Below the pieces are notes generated by a model. The model was not told where the DNA came from. It did not search any database and saw only the letters and a list, made by a program, of their open reading frames with translations. The position numbers were made by a program, and so were the translations under genes. This document shows positions 1 to 9,736 of a DNA stretch of 64,000 nucleotides, piece by piece. The DNA comes from Pseudomonadota bacterium (lineage in GTDB: Bacteria > Pseudomonadota > Alphaproteobacteria > Rhizobiales > JAKPQE01), in the NCBI GenBank assembly GCA_029572955.1, contig JAKPQE010000036.1:1-64000 (forward strand), in the 5' to 3' direction. Each line of letters opens with the position of its first letter. Position 1 is the first letter of the stretch.

Positions 1-1
1 C

Positions 2-151
2 ACGGCCCTCGGCGACGCGCTCGCCACGGCCGAGGTGCTGCTGCGGCTGATCGCCCTGCTCGACGGCGTCGGGGTCAAGACGCTGCGCGACGCCTTCGAG
101 GTCTCGGAGGCGCAGGCCGCCATCCGGCGCAAGCAGAAGAAGTCGTACTGA
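2..151 (+). CDS. 3' end of a DnaQ-like 3'-5' exonuclease (partial)
   Basis: Only the last 49 codons are inside the window; the frame starts at base 2 and ends at TGA 149-151. The visible part begins TALGDALATAEVLL, which matches the ExoIII motif region of DEDD exonucleases (usually H-x-A-x-x-D-A-x-x-T-A), with the catalytic Asp in GDALATAE. A basic tail (RRKQKKSY) ends the protein. In alphaproteobacteria this sequence is commonly the C-terminus of DNA polymerase III epsilon-like proteins, sometimes fused to CBS domains, but the upstream part is not visible. A hairpin terminator lies about 325 bases downstream. Family fairly sure, full architecture unknown. Confidence 0.7.
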   Translation, partial: TALGDALATAEVLLRLIALLDGVGVKTLRDAFEVSEAQAAIRRKQKKSY

Positions 152-173
152 GCGGAGCAAGAGCCCGGCGCGA

Positions 174-244
174 CGGCCGGTCGGCCTTGCGAACCCTGCG
201 GGACCCGTCTCGCTCACGGCGAGTTCGCTTCGCTCACCGCCTCC
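174..244 (+). repeat. 71-bp direct repeat, copy 1
   Basis: This 71-base unit is identical, base for base, to 331-401. Its first 29 bases occur a third time at 425-453, and copies 1 and 3 also share the 6 bases before the unit. The repeats occupy the gap between the exonuclease gene and malate synthase and do not code for anything I can support. Confidence 0.85.
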
Positions 245-245
245 C

Positions 246-306
246 GCAAGTCGCATGTTGGCGACTTGCCATTCCTGGCAAGCAACACCGGGTAGACCCA
301 GTGTTG
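246..306. repeat. Two stem-loops between the 71-bp repeats
   Basis: Two inverted repeats sit back to back. The first is GCAAGTCGC / GCGACTTGC, a perfect 9-bp stem at 246-254 and 261-269. The second is CAACAC / GTGTTG at 283-288 and 301-306, with a short inner GGT/ACC pairing. They could fold in RNA or DNA. They have no T-tract, so they are not intrinsic terminators. Confidence 0.6.
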
Positions 307-330
307 CCGGGGGCGCGCTGACCCAAGCGG

Positions 331-401
331 CGGCCGGTCGGCCTTGCGAACCCTGCGGGACCCGTCTCGCTCACGGCGAGTTCGCTTCGCTCACCGCCTC
401 C
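331..401 (+). repeat. 71-bp direct repeat, copy 2
   Basis: Exact copy of 174-244. The repeat starts are 157 bases apart. The intervening segment carries the stem-loops at 246-306. Confidence 0.85.
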
Positions 402-424
402 GCGGGGGCGCGCTGACCGCGCGA

Positions 425-453
425 CGGCCGGTCGGCCTTGCGAACCCTGCGGG
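425..453 (+). repeat. Partial third copy of the 71-bp repeat
   Basis: Identical to the first 29 bases of copies 1 and 2, then diverges. With 6 upstream bases it matches copy 1 over 35 bases (419-453 versus 168-202). Confidence 0.8.
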
Positions 454-476
454 TTCGATGGCACCCAGAGCGATGC

Positions 477-506
477 GGGCGGCCCGAAGGCCGCCCGTTC
501 GTTTTT
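477..506 (+). terminator. Intrinsic terminator after the exonuclease gene
   Basis: An 8-bp perfect stem (GGGCGGCC / GGCCGCCC) with a CGAA loop is followed on the plus strand by GTTCGTTTTT. The T-tract is on the plus side, so it serves the upstream plus-strand gene. It may also act weakly on malate synthase, which ends at 527 on the other strand. Confidence 0.8.
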
Positions 507-526
507 GGGAATGCTAGCGGCGGCGC

Positions 527-2131
<1,605 letters not shown>

Positions 2132-2351
2132 GGCGGTGCTTCCTCCGGGGCCTTGCGGCCGGCAAAAAATCGATGCCCGGTTATACGCACGCCGCCACTG
2201 TTGCGATATCCGGGCAATGATATCAGCACTCTTTCCATTTCAGAAAAGATCGGGGCCCGGCCCCGGCAGCGAGCCCGGTCGCCGCCGTGCCGCCTGAACT
2301 GCCGTTACGGCAGCCGCTGCAAGGAAAGGCCAAGTCGAACGGTCACGGGCG
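2132..2351 (-). promoter_or_regulatory. aceB upstream region
   Basis: No gene is seen here. On the minus strand a TATAAC hexamer (2180-2185) could be the aceB -10 element, but no convincing -35 accompanies it. Two GATATC hexamers (2205-2210 and 2219-2224), 14 bases apart start to start, lie just upstream and could be operator half-sites. No factor can be named. Confidence 0.3.
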
Positions 2352-2395
2352 CCAAGAAAAGCGAACGCCGGCTCTCCGTCCGCGGAGAACCGGCG
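2352..2395 (-). terminator. Intrinsic terminator of mucR
   Basis: On the minus strand a 13-bp stem with one mismatch (arms 2366-2378 and 2383-2395, TCCG loop on the plus strand) is followed by a T-rich run, TTCGCTTTTCTT. It lies about 80 bases past the mucR stop codon. Confidence 0.75.
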
Positions 2396-2474
2396 GCTCA
2401 CAGCCCAAGCTTGCGTCAGCTACCCGCTGCGCCCCGTTCCGCACAGTCTCGGTGCGGAAGCGGCAAGTATTCGA

Positions 2475-2894
2475 TTACTTCTTGCCGCGGCGGCGCTGCT
2501 GGCCGAGGCCCATCTTCTTGGCCAGGTCCGAACGGGCCGCAGCATAGTTCGGGGCGACCATCGGATAGTCGGCCGGAAGACCCCACTTCTCGCGGTACTC
2601 TTCGGGCGACAGATTGTAGTGGGTGCGCAGGTGGCGCTTCAGCGACTTGAACTTCTTGCCGTCTTCGAGGCAGATGATGTAATCGGGATTGACCGACTTC
2701 TTGACGGCCACGGCCGGCTTCAGCGGCTCCGGCTCGGGCTCGCTGACGACACCGCTGGTGCGCTGCAGGGCGCCATAGACATCGGCGATGAGCGCCGCAA
2801 GATCACCAGAGGCAACAGGGTTATTGCTCACATAGGCCGAAACAATTTCCGCCGTCAGGTCGATCAGGTTGTCCGCTTCCATCATATCCGTCAT
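2475..2894 (-). CDS. mucR: MucR/Ros-family zinc-finger transcriptional regulator
   Basis: 139 residues. MucR proteins are H-NS-like silencers that bind AT-rich promoters and control envelope, motility and symbiosis or virulence genes in Hyphomicrobiales. The single Ros-type finger is visible as [18 protein letters not shown], giving a C-x2-D-x9-H-x3-H ligand set. It is followed by the family segment [23 protein letters not shown] and a basic tail ([11 protein letters not shown]). The N-terminal half contains the oligomerisation region. It is monocistronic, with its own terminator and an unusually AT-rich upstream region, which fits the autoregulation known for the family. Confidence 0.95.
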   Translation of the reverse strand: MTDMMEADNLIDLTAEIVSAYVSNNPVASGDLAALIADVYGALQRTSGVVSEPEPEPLKPAVAVKKSVNPDYIICLEDGKKFKSLKRHLRTHYNLSPEEYREKWGLPADYPMVAPNYAAARSDLAKKMGLGQQRRRGKK

Positions 2895-3273
2895 CTGCTC
2901 GGGTACCTTTCAAAGACCGGCAAAACGCCCTGCAACCAATCGACGAATTGCCTTGCCAATTCTGCCTAAACCAACCGATCCTTCCGGCCTTGCGCCAATA
3001 TTCGAATCGGCCTGCCGCACATAGCGCCCTGTGTATAGTTTTACGTAGGCGGTGACAATAGCGACCGATCGCAATAAGTAAATTTTTGCTGGCCATCTCC
3101 GCCGTTTGTTTTCTTGATCTTTTCCAAACAGACTAGAGCGCCTGCGGCAGTTTGGCAGATACAAATTGTCATTCGATCATATTCTGAAAATTTGCCTTAA
3201 AGACGGACGCCGGACGAAAGCCGCAATGTTTGCGGCGTTTCGCCGGGTTGCAGGTCCGACCCCCGAGGGGTCC
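2895..3273 (-). promoter_or_regulatory. AT-rich mucR upstream region
   Basis: This 379-bp gap is clearly richer in A+T than the surrounding genes, with several T-runs. On the minus strand TTGTCA (3053-3058) and TATACA (3032-3037) form a possible promoter with a short 15-base spacer. Nearest to nhaD, a GCCGCAA/TTGCGGC hairpin (3220-3236) is followed on the minus strand by TTTCG and may be a weak terminator for nhaD. No gene is seen. Confidence 0.4.
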
Positions 3274-4662
3274 TCAGAAATACGCCGCGTTTATTACCAT
3301 GTGGACTAAAATACTCGCAGCGTAGCCGAGGGCGATCGCCCAGCTCCATTTCAGGTGGCTGGAGAACGTGTAGACGCCGCGGGCCTGGCCCATCAGCGCG
3401 ACGCCGGCGGCCGAGCCGATCGACAGCAAGCTGCCGCCGACGCCGGCCGTCAGCGTGATCAGCAGCCACTGACCGTCGCTCATCTCCGGGTTCATGGTCA
3501 GCACCGCGAACATCAGCGGGATGTTGTCGACGATCGCCGAGAGCGCGCCGATGACGATGTTGGCGAAGGTCGGGCCCATGTCGACATAGAGATGCTGGGC
3601 CGCCCAGGCGAGATAGCCGATCACGCCGAGACCGCCGACGGCGAAGATGATGCCGAAGAAGAACAGCAGCGTGTCCCACTCGATGCGCGCCACCTGATGG
3701 AAGCTGTCGAGGACCATGTCCTCGTCCTTGCGCCGCTTGCCGGCCCTTTGCAGGTAGTAGGCGAGCATCTGCAGGTAACCGAGGCCGAGCATCATGCCGA
3801 GCGCCGGCGGCAGGTGCAGGAAGTTCTTGAACGACACGGCGGTGGCGATGGTCACGGCGAACAGCACGATGACGCCCCAGGCGCCGGGCTTCAGGCGCCG
3901 CCGTTCCTCGCGCGCCGGCGGCGTGACGTTCGGCACGGCGATGCTCATCAGGGCGGCCGGCACGAGGAAGTTGACGGCCGAGGGCACGAACAGCACGAAG
4001 AATTCGGTGAAGTCGAGCTTGCCCTTCTGCCAGACCATCAACGTGGTGATGTCGCCGAACGGCGAGAAGGCGCCGCCGGCATTGGCGGCGACGACGACGT
4101 TGATGCAGGCGAGTGCGACGAACTTCGGCGACTCGCGGCCGACCGCCATGACGACGGCGCCGAGGATCAGCGAGGTCGTCAGGTTGTCGAGGACGCCGGA
4201 GAGGAAGAAGGCGAGGACGCCGGTCATCCAGAACAGTCGGCGATAGCCGAGGCCGAGCGCCACGAGGCGGGCCCGCAGCACGTCGAAGACACGCCGTTCC
4301 TCGAGTGTGTTCACATAGGTGATCGCCACCATCAGGAAGAGGAACAGCTCGCCGTAGTCGAGGATCGTGACGTCGACCGCCGCCTCGAGCGCGAGATCCC
4401 GCCCCGAACCCATATAGGCGATGCCGATCAGCACCCAGATCGCGCCGGCGGCGACCATCACCGGCTTCGACTTGCGCATCTCGGTCGCCTCCTCGAGGAC
4501 GACGAGCGTGTAGGCAAGGACGAAGATCGCCAGCGCGGCGAAACCGATCGGCGATGCCGTGAGGTCGAGCGGCGCGACGGCCGCACCGGCCTCCATGGCG
4601 GCCGCCGGTCCGCCCGCGAAGAAGAACGACAACAACGCGAGAACGCGCAAGAGAAGCGCCAT
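3274..4662 (-). CDS. nhaD: NhaD-type Na+/H+ antiporter (copy 1)
   Basis: 462 residues from the start chosen here. GGAGG lies 7 bases before this ATG, whereas the longer ORF start at 4722 has no such site and adds an unlikely N-terminus. NhaD antiporters exchange cytoplasmic Na+ (or Li+) for periplasmic H+. The N-terminus looks like a signal peptide (MALLLRVLALLSFFF then AAAMEA). About a dozen hydrophobic segments follow, with conserved polar motifs inside them: LDNLTTSLILGAV, NAGGAFSPFGDITTLMVW and IVDNIPLMFAVL. The paralogue at 5048-6451 is closely similar over most of its length. A terminator between them suggests separate transcription. Confidence 0.92.
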   Translation of the reverse strand: MALLLRVLALLSFFFAGGPAAAMEAGAAVAPLDLTASPIGFAALAIFVLAYTLVVLEEATEMRKSKPVMVAAGAIWVLIGIAYMGSGRDLALEAAVDVTILDYGELFLFLMVAITYVNTLEERRVFDVLRARLVALGLGYRRLFWMTGVLAFFLSGVLDNLTTSLILGAVVMAVGRESPKFVALACINVVVAANAGGAFSPFGDITTLMVWQKGKLDFTEFFVLFVPSAVNFLVPAALMSIAVPNVTPPAREERRRLKPGAWGVIVLFAVTIATAVSFKNFLHLPPALGMMLGLGYLQMLAYYLQRAGKRRKDEDMVLDSFHQVARIEWDTLLFFFGIIFAVGGLGVIGYLAWAAQHLYVDMGPTFANIVIGALSAIVDNIPLMFAVLTMNPEMSDGQWLLITLTAGVGGSLLSIGSAAGVALMGQARGVYTFSSHLKWSWAIALGYAASILVHMVINAAYF

Positions 4663-4994
4663 CACGGCCTCCAGAATGGGCCGCGCCGGAACCGGGTCGC
4701 CACGCATGCGCTGCCTCGCCACGCCCCCTCGACGAGGAGGTGCGCTGGCGGAAGCGATCGATGTTCACGGCTGCAGGCTGGAAAACGCGCCCGCGCACAA
4801 AAAGGGCGGGCAGCTGCGTGTCCTGAACGGCAAAGCGGGGCGATTGGCGGGCTGGCGCGCGGCCGATGATCTCCGATCGATGCTCGTCCGTGCCGGCACG
4901 GCCCTGCCGGGCCGGACGCGAACAGGAGCGGACCATATCAGAGTCACCGGCGCCAGCGACAGTGCATTTCTTGGGCAATAGCCATGGCCACAAA
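4663..4994 (-). other. Gap between the two nhaD genes
   Basis: About 330 bases before the nhaD copy 1 start. No ORF here looks real. It should hold the nhaD copy 1 promoter and leader. A CCTCG-T-CGAGG inverted repeat lies in the leader, but I cannot assign it a function. Confidence 0.3.
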
Positions 4995-5026
4995 GAAAAC
5001 CCGCCCCCGACATCGTCGGGGGCGGG
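4995..5026 (-). terminator. Intrinsic terminator of nhaD copy 2
   Basis: A perfect 12-bp GC-rich stem (arms 5000-5011 and 5015-5026, 3-base loop) is followed on the minus strand by TTTTCTTTG. It lies 21 bases past the stop of nhaD copy 2, so the downstream nhaD probably uses its own promoter. Confidence 0.88.
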
Positions 5027-5047
5027 CCGTTCCTGTCCGTTCTTCGC

Positions 5048-6451
5048 TCAGAACTTGGCGGCGTTGACGATCAGATGCACCACGATGCTGGCCGCGTAGC
5101 CGACCGCGATCGCCCAGGTCCACTTCAGATGGCTGAAGAAGGTGTAGACGCCGCGGGCCTGGCCCATCAGGGCGACGCCCGCCGCCGAGCCGATCGACAG
5201 GAGACTGCCGCCGACACCGGCCGTGAGCGTGATCAGCAGCCACTGGCCATGGCTCATGTCCGGGTTCATGGTCAGCACCGCGAACATCAGCGGGATGTTG
5301 TCGACGATCGCCGAGAGCACGCCGATGGCGATGTTGGCGAAGGTCGGGCCCATGTCGACATAGAGGTACTGCGACATCATTCCGAGATAGCCGAGGAGGC
5401 CGAGGCCGCCGACGGCGAAGATGATGCCGAAGAAGAAGAACAGCGTGTCCCACTCGACGCGGGCGACCTGGTGGAACGAGTCGAACACCATGTCGTGGTC
5501 GTTCTTGCGGTGCATGCGCAGCTTGTGCACATAGGAGAACATCTGCAGGTAGCCGAGGCCGAGCATCATGCCCATGGCCGGCGGCAGGTGCAGGAAGTTC
5601 TTGAAGGACACGGCGGTGAAGATGGTCAGGCCGAACAACACCATGACGGTGCGCGCGCCCGGCTTCATCCGGCCGAACTGCTCGACCTTCGGCGGCGTCA
5701 CGTTGGGCACCGCGAAGTGCATGATCGCCGCGGGAATGACCGCATTGACCACCGACGGCAGGAAGATGGCGAAGAATTCGATGAAGGTCACCTTCTCCTT
5801 CTGCCAGACCATCAGCGTGGTGATGTCGCCGAACGGCGAATAGGCACCGCCGGCATTGGCGGCGACCACGACGTTGATGCAGGCGAGCGCGACGAACTTC
5901 GGCGATTCACGCCCGACCGCCAGCACCACGGCGCCGAGGATCAGCGAGGTCGTCAGGTTGTCGAGGATCGGCGACAGGAAGAAGGCGATGACGCCGGTCA
6001 GCCAGAACAGCTTGCGATAGCTGAGGCCGGCGGCGATCAGCTTGGCACGCAGCACGTCGAAGACGTGGCGCTCCTCGAGGGTGTTCACGTAGGTGATGGC
6101 GACCATCAGGAAGAGGAACAGCTCGCCATAGTCGAGGATGGTGTGCTGCACGGCGGCATCGAGCGCGGCGATGTTCTCCGGCGCGGCGCCGGAATAGGCG
6201 ATGCCGATGAAAATCCAGATGATGCCGGCAGCCATCATGACCGGCTTGGATTTGCGCATCTCGGTGGCTTCTTCGAAAATGACCAGCATGTAGGCCAGCA
6301 CGAAGAAGACCAGCGACGCGACACCCATCAGGTCGGCCGTGAGGTCGAGCGGTACGGGCACGACGCCCTCCGTCCCGCCCATCGCGAAGGCCATGCCGGT
6401 GCCGGCGGTCCATGCGACGATGGCCGCGAGACATGCAAAAAGAAGCTTCAT
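5048..6451 (-). CDS. nhaD: NhaD-type Na+/H+ antiporter (copy 2)
   Basis: 467 residues. The start at 6451 (MKLLFACLAAIVAW) is preceded by GGAGGAGC at good spacing and opens with a signal peptide ending near GMAFAMGG. The ORF-track start at 6607 adds a low-complexity leader. The protein carries the same transmembrane motifs as copy 1: PILDNLTTSLILGAV, NAGGAYSPFGDITTLMVW and IVDNIPLMFAVLTMNPDM. Divergence is concentrated at the N-terminus and in the cytoplasmic loop around residues 300-330. Neighbouring near-identical paralogues suggest a local duplication. They could differ in ion preference or expression, which the sequence does not show. Confidence 0.92.
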   Translation of the reverse strand: MKLLFACLAAIVAWTAGTGMAFAMGGTEGVVPVPLDLTADLMGVASLVFFVLAYMLVIFEEATEMRKSKPVMMAAGIIWIFIGIAYSGAAPENIAALDAAVQHTILDYGELFLFLMVAITYVNTLEERHVFDVLRAKLIAAGLSYRKLFWLTGVIAFFLSPILDNLTTSLILGAVVLAVGRESPKFVALACINVVVAANAGGAYSPFGDITTLMVWQKEKVTFIEFFAIFLPSVVNAVIPAAIMHFAVPNVTPPKVEQFGRMKPGARTVMVLFGLTIFTAVSFKNFLHLPPAMGMMLGLGYLQMFSYVHKLRMHRKNDHDMVFDSFHQVARVEWDTLFFFFGIIFAVGGLGLLGYLGMMSQYLYVDMGPTFANIAIGVLSAIVDNIPLMFAVLTMNPDMSHGQWLLITLTAGVGGSLLSIGSAAGVALMGQARGVYTFFSHLKWTWAIAVGYAASIVVHLIVNAAKF

Positions 6452-6767
6452 CCTTGCTCCTCCATCCCCTTGTTCGATCGCCAGCCGGGCATCCGGCTTG
6501 CGCTTTCCGGTGCCGGGCCCAGGCGCCGGCGCGGCCGGCGGGCAAGGATCGGCGTGACGATCGGTCGATCGGTCGGCACCGCCCCGCGACGGCGGGCGCA
6601 GTACCATCGCCCAACCGAATACCGTTCAAAATTTAAGATTTGCCGAAACCCTTGATCGACGATCGTCTCAGGCTGCATTTCGAGCGAAAACCGGCGACAT
6701 CTGGAAAAGAGCGTGAATTTTCTATTTCTGAACGCATGACGGTCAGATCACACGGAGGATTGCGGCC
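6452..6767. promoter_or_regulatory. Divergent nhaD / msrB promoter region
   Basis: 316 bases between divergent genes. An A+T-rich patch around 6625-6650 (AAAATTTAAGATTT) and another near 6715-6730 are the likely promoter areas for nhaD copy 2 and msrB. A GATCGACGATCG repeat lies between them. No gene or convincing riboswitch was identified. Confidence 0.35.
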
Positions 6768-7187
<420 letters not shown>

Positions 7188-7206
7188 TCACCCGGGAGCC
7201 GAACCG

Positions 7207-7758
7207 ATGCTGATGTCCGCCGCCCGCTCGCAGCTCCTCGTCATCGACATCCAGGAGCGCCTCCTGCCGGCAATGGCCGACAGCGCGGCGGTGCTGCGCA
7301 ATGCCGGGATCGTCATCGCCGCGGCGCGGCGGCTGAAGGTGCCGGTGGTGCTGACCGAGCAATACCCGAAGGGTCTCGGCCCGACGGTGCCGGAAATCGT
7401 CGCGGCGGCCGGCGAGGCGCGGGTGTTCGAGAAGCTCGCCTTCTCGGCGATGCGCGACGCGCGCACCGCCAAGGCCCTCGTCGACCGGCGCGGCAGCGGC
7501 CGCCCGCAGGTCGTCGTCTGCGGGATCGAGGCCCATGTCTGCGTGCTGCAGACCGCGCTCGACCTCAAGGAGCGCGGCTTCGACGTGTTCGTCGTCGCCG
7601 ATGCCGTCTCCTCGCGGGTGCGCGGTTCGCACGAAACGGCCCTGCAGCGCATGGCGGCGGCCGGCGTCGTTGCCGTCACCGCCGAGATGGTCGCCTTCGA
7701 ATGGGTCGAGGCCGCCGGCACCGACGACTTCAAGGCGATCGCCCGGCTCGTCAAGTAA
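7207..7758 (+). CDS. Isochorismatase-family cysteine hydrolase
   Basis: 183 residues from ATG 7207, which has GGGAG 9 bases upstream; an in-frame ATG at 7162 overlaps msrB and is less likely. The alpha/beta fold shows the family triad: Asp in LLVIDIQERLLP, Lys in FEKLAFSAM and Cys in GIEAHVCVLQT. Relatives include YcaC-like hydrolases and nicotinamidases. The substrate cannot be predicted; nothing points to isochorismate itself. It probably shares a transcript with msrB (19-base gap). Confidence 0.85.
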   Translation: MLMSAARSQLLVIDIQERLLPAMADSAAVLRNAGIVIAAARRLKVPVVLTEQYPKGLGPTVPEIVAAAGEARVFEKLAFSAMRDARTAKALVDRRGSGRPQVVVCGIEAHVCVLQTALDLKERGFDVFVVADAVSSRVRGSHETALQRMAAAGVVAVTAEMVAFEWVEAAGTDDFKAIARLVK

Positions 7759-7887
7759 CGCCGGCGATCGCGGCAAAGGAAATGCCGGGTCCGGGGTGGC
7801 GAGGCCGGGGGCAAGGCTCTATGTCTGTCTGCGACGCGCCCGCCCGGCGCGAAACCGATCGAATTTCATTCCATTGGGGGACTATCC

Positions 7888-8487
7888 ATGGCTTTCGAAC
7901 TTCCCGCCCTTCCCTACGCCCGTGACGCGCTGCAGCCGTTCATGTCGGCCGAGACCTTCGAGTACCATCTCGACAAGCATCACCAGGCCTATGTGACCAA
8001 CGCCAACAAGCTGATCGAGGGCTCCGGCCTCGAGGGCAAGTCGGTCGAGGAGATCATCACCGGCAGCTTCGGCAAGAACCCGGGCCTGTTCAACAACGCC
8101 GCCCAGTGCTTCAACCACTCCGAGTTCTGGAAGTCGATGAAGCCGAACGGCGGCGGCAAGGCGGTCCCGGGCGCGCTCGCCAAGGCGATCGATTCCGACC
8201 TCGGCGGCTACGACAAGTTCCGCGCCGACTTCATCAATGCCGGCATGACGCAGTTCGGTTCGGGCTGGTGCTGGCTCGCGGTCAAGGACGGCAAGCTCGA
8301 GATCATGAAGTCGCCGAACGCGGAGAACCCGCTGGTCGCCGGCGCCAAGCCGATCGTCACCTGCGACGTGTGGGAGCACGCCTACTACATCGACTATCGC
8401 AACGCCCGTCCGAAGTTCCTCGAGGCGTTCGTCGACAGCCTGCTGAACTGGGACTACGCCCTCGAGCTCTACGAGGCGGCGCGCTGA
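7888..8487 (+). CDS. sodB: Superoxide dismutase, iron type
   Basis: 199 residues. It converts superoxide to oxygen and hydrogen peroxide (EC 1.15.1.1) in the cytoplasm. Metal ligands are visible as His in EYHLDKHHQAYV, His in FNHSEFWKSM, and Asp and His in DVWEHAYYIDYRN. The Gln of AAQCFNH, in the place used by Fe-SODs rather than the Gly of Mn-SODs, supports iron as cofactor. GGGGGACT precedes the start. A strong terminator follows directly. Confidence 0.96.
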   Translation: MAFELPALPYARDALQPFMSAETFEYHLDKHHQAYVTNANKLIEGSGLEGKSVEEIITGSFGKNPGLFNNAAQCFNHSEFWKSMKPNGGGKAVPGALAKAIDSDLGGYDKFRADFINAGMTQFGSGWCWLAVKDGKLEIMKSPNAENPLVAGAKPIVTCDVWEHAYYIDYRNARPKFLEAFVDSLLNWDYALELYEAAR

Positions 8488-8540
8488 AGCAGCGCCGCGG
8501 CCCGGCGACGCGCGTCGGGCCGCCCCTTCCCGGAAAAACG

Positions 8541-8577
8541 AAACGCCCGGCGGAGCCTTCGCCGGGCGTTTTTTTCC
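8541..8577 (+). terminator. Strong intrinsic terminator of sodB
   Basis: A perfect 12-bp stem (AAACGCCCGGCG / CGCCGGGCGTTT) with a 7-base loop runs into a seven-to-eight T tract. It lies 54 bases after the sodB stop. Confidence 0.95.
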
Positions 8578-8673
8578 GATCGGTGTCATTTTCGGCAAAT
8601 CGACACCCGTTTGGCAATCATTCGTTAGGCGCCCACCTCCTATAGTCGCGGCGAAACGGGGGAGTTGGTGCCG

Positions 8674-9279
8674 GTGTCCGAAGACCTGTCCAAGCTGCAT
8701 GTGCTGCTGCTCGACGACAACAGGAACTTCCTGTCGATCCTGCGTTCGGTGCTGCGCGACTTCGGCATTCGCGACATCGTCGAGTTCACGAGCCCGGTTG
8801 CCGCGCTCGAATATCTGCGCAACACCCCGGTCCACATCGCCCTCATCGATCTGGCGATGCCGGAAATGAACGGCCTCGAATTCGCCGATCGGGTGCGGCG
8901 CATGACCGACGCCGCCAATCCGTTCATGCCGATGATCATGATCACCGGGCACGCCGACCGCTCGCTCGTCCAGAAGGTGATCAACCACGGCATCGAGGGC
9001 CTGCTGGTCAAGCCGCTGCGCCCCAGCGCGCTGAAGGACAGGATCGTCGCCCTCGCCTCGCGGCCGCGCCACTATGTGCGCACCAAGACGGGCTATTTCG
9101 GCCCGGACCGGCGGCGGCGCGACGATCCGGCCTATTCTGGCGGGGAACGGCGCAAGGACGAGCTCGCCGAGAAGATCCGGCGTCCGGGCGTCGTCAACGA
9201 CATGCCGAACCCGAAATGGATCCCGGTCGGCACGGCCAAGCGGCCGCAGGACGAGCACGACACCTTCATCATCGATTGA
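8674..9279 (+). CDS. CheY-like response regulator with an uncharacterised C-terminal tail
   Basis: About 201 residues. The GTG at 8674 is chosen because GGGGGAG lies 9 bases upstream; TTG 8665 and GTG 8668 are too close to it. Residues 5-125 form a receiver domain with LLLDDN, the phosphoacceptor Asp in ALIDLAMP, the Thr/Ser position in MIMITGH and the conserved Lys in LLVKPL. No DNA-binding or enzymatic output domain follows. Instead a basic tail has the double motif GPDRRRR and GGERRKDE and ends acidic. No kinase is nearby. Probably an adaptor-type regulator; partner unknown. Confidence 0.88.
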   Translation: MSEDLSKLHVLLLDDNRNFLSILRSVLRDFGIRDIVEFTSPVAALEYLRNTPVHIALIDLAMPEMNGLEFADRVRRMTDAANPFMPMIMITGHADRSLVQKVINHGIEGLLVKPLRPSALKDRIVALASRPRHYVRTKTGYFGPDRRRRDDPAYSGGERRKDELAEKIRRPGVVNDMPNPKWIPVGTAKRPQDEHDTFIID

Positions 9280-9284
9280 GGACC

Positions 9285-9304
9285 GAGGCGCCGACCGGCG
9301 CCTC
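9285..9304. terminator. Hairpin between convergent genes
   Basis: A perfect 8-bp stem (GAGGCGCC / GGCGCCTC, GACC loop) fills the gap between the response regulator stop and the minus-strand small gene, and overlaps the latter's stop codon. It has no clear T-tract; a bidirectional 3'-end hairpin is possible. Confidence 0.45.
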
Positions 9305-9629
9305 AATGCTTGCGGTAGCCGCCGTAGCCGAGGCTGCAGCCGGCAACGCGGGTGCGGTCGGGATAGCCGCTGCGGGTCCAGTAGAGCCAGTTCTGGCAGT
9401 CGGTCTCGCTCGTGAAACAAGCCTCGACCGAGATCGATTCCTCGCACCAGTCGCAATTGTGACCGGTGCGTGCGCCGGCGTAGCGGCCCCACCAGATCGA
9501 TTCGGCCGGCATCTGGCCGAGCATGACGCCGCAATCGCCACCCTCCGGCCGCGGCTTGATGCTGTCGGCAAGCACCGGACCGGTCGAGACGAGGAAAAGC
9601 GCCGTGAGAGTGGCCGCGAGGAGTTTCAT
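9303..9629 (-). CDS. Small secreted cysteine-rich protein, unknown function
   Basis: 108 residues from MKLLAATLTALFLVSTGPVLADS, a clear signal peptide with a probable VLA-DS cleavage site. The longer ORF start at 9671 would bury it. The mature part has six cysteines and many aromatic residues (ESIWWGRYAG, NWLYWTRSGY), suggesting a disulfide-bonded periplasmic or surface protein. I do not recognise a family. It stands alone, convergent with the response regulator. Confidence 0.65.
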   Translation of the reverse strand: MKLLAATLTALFLVSTGPVLADSIKPRPEGGDCGVMLGQMPAESIWWGRYAGARTGHNCDWCEESISVEACFTSETDCQNWLYWTRSGYPDRTRVAGCSLGYGGYRKH

Positions 9630-9736
9630 CCGAACACCTGTTCCTGAGAGCATCGCTCGATCATAATACACCCCTGCCGCATCCCCGGCGAGACAGCAAA
9701 CACGCGTCGCGAACGCGCGAGCAAGCGGATCGAACC

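Noticed and set aside
174-453. CRISPR array
   Set aside because: There are only two full repeats with a 71-bp unit, unequal spacing and no cas genes.
3355-6655. 504-aa and 526-aa plus-strand ORFs antisense to the nhaD genes
   Set aside because: They are antisense shadows with hydrophilic low-complexity composition, lack ribosome sites and mirror the two nhaD genes.
4663-6767. A Na+ or Li+ riboswitch (nhaA-type) upstream of the nhaD genes
   Set aside because: I could not trace a conserved riboswitch core by eye. Only short, unrelated repeats are visible.
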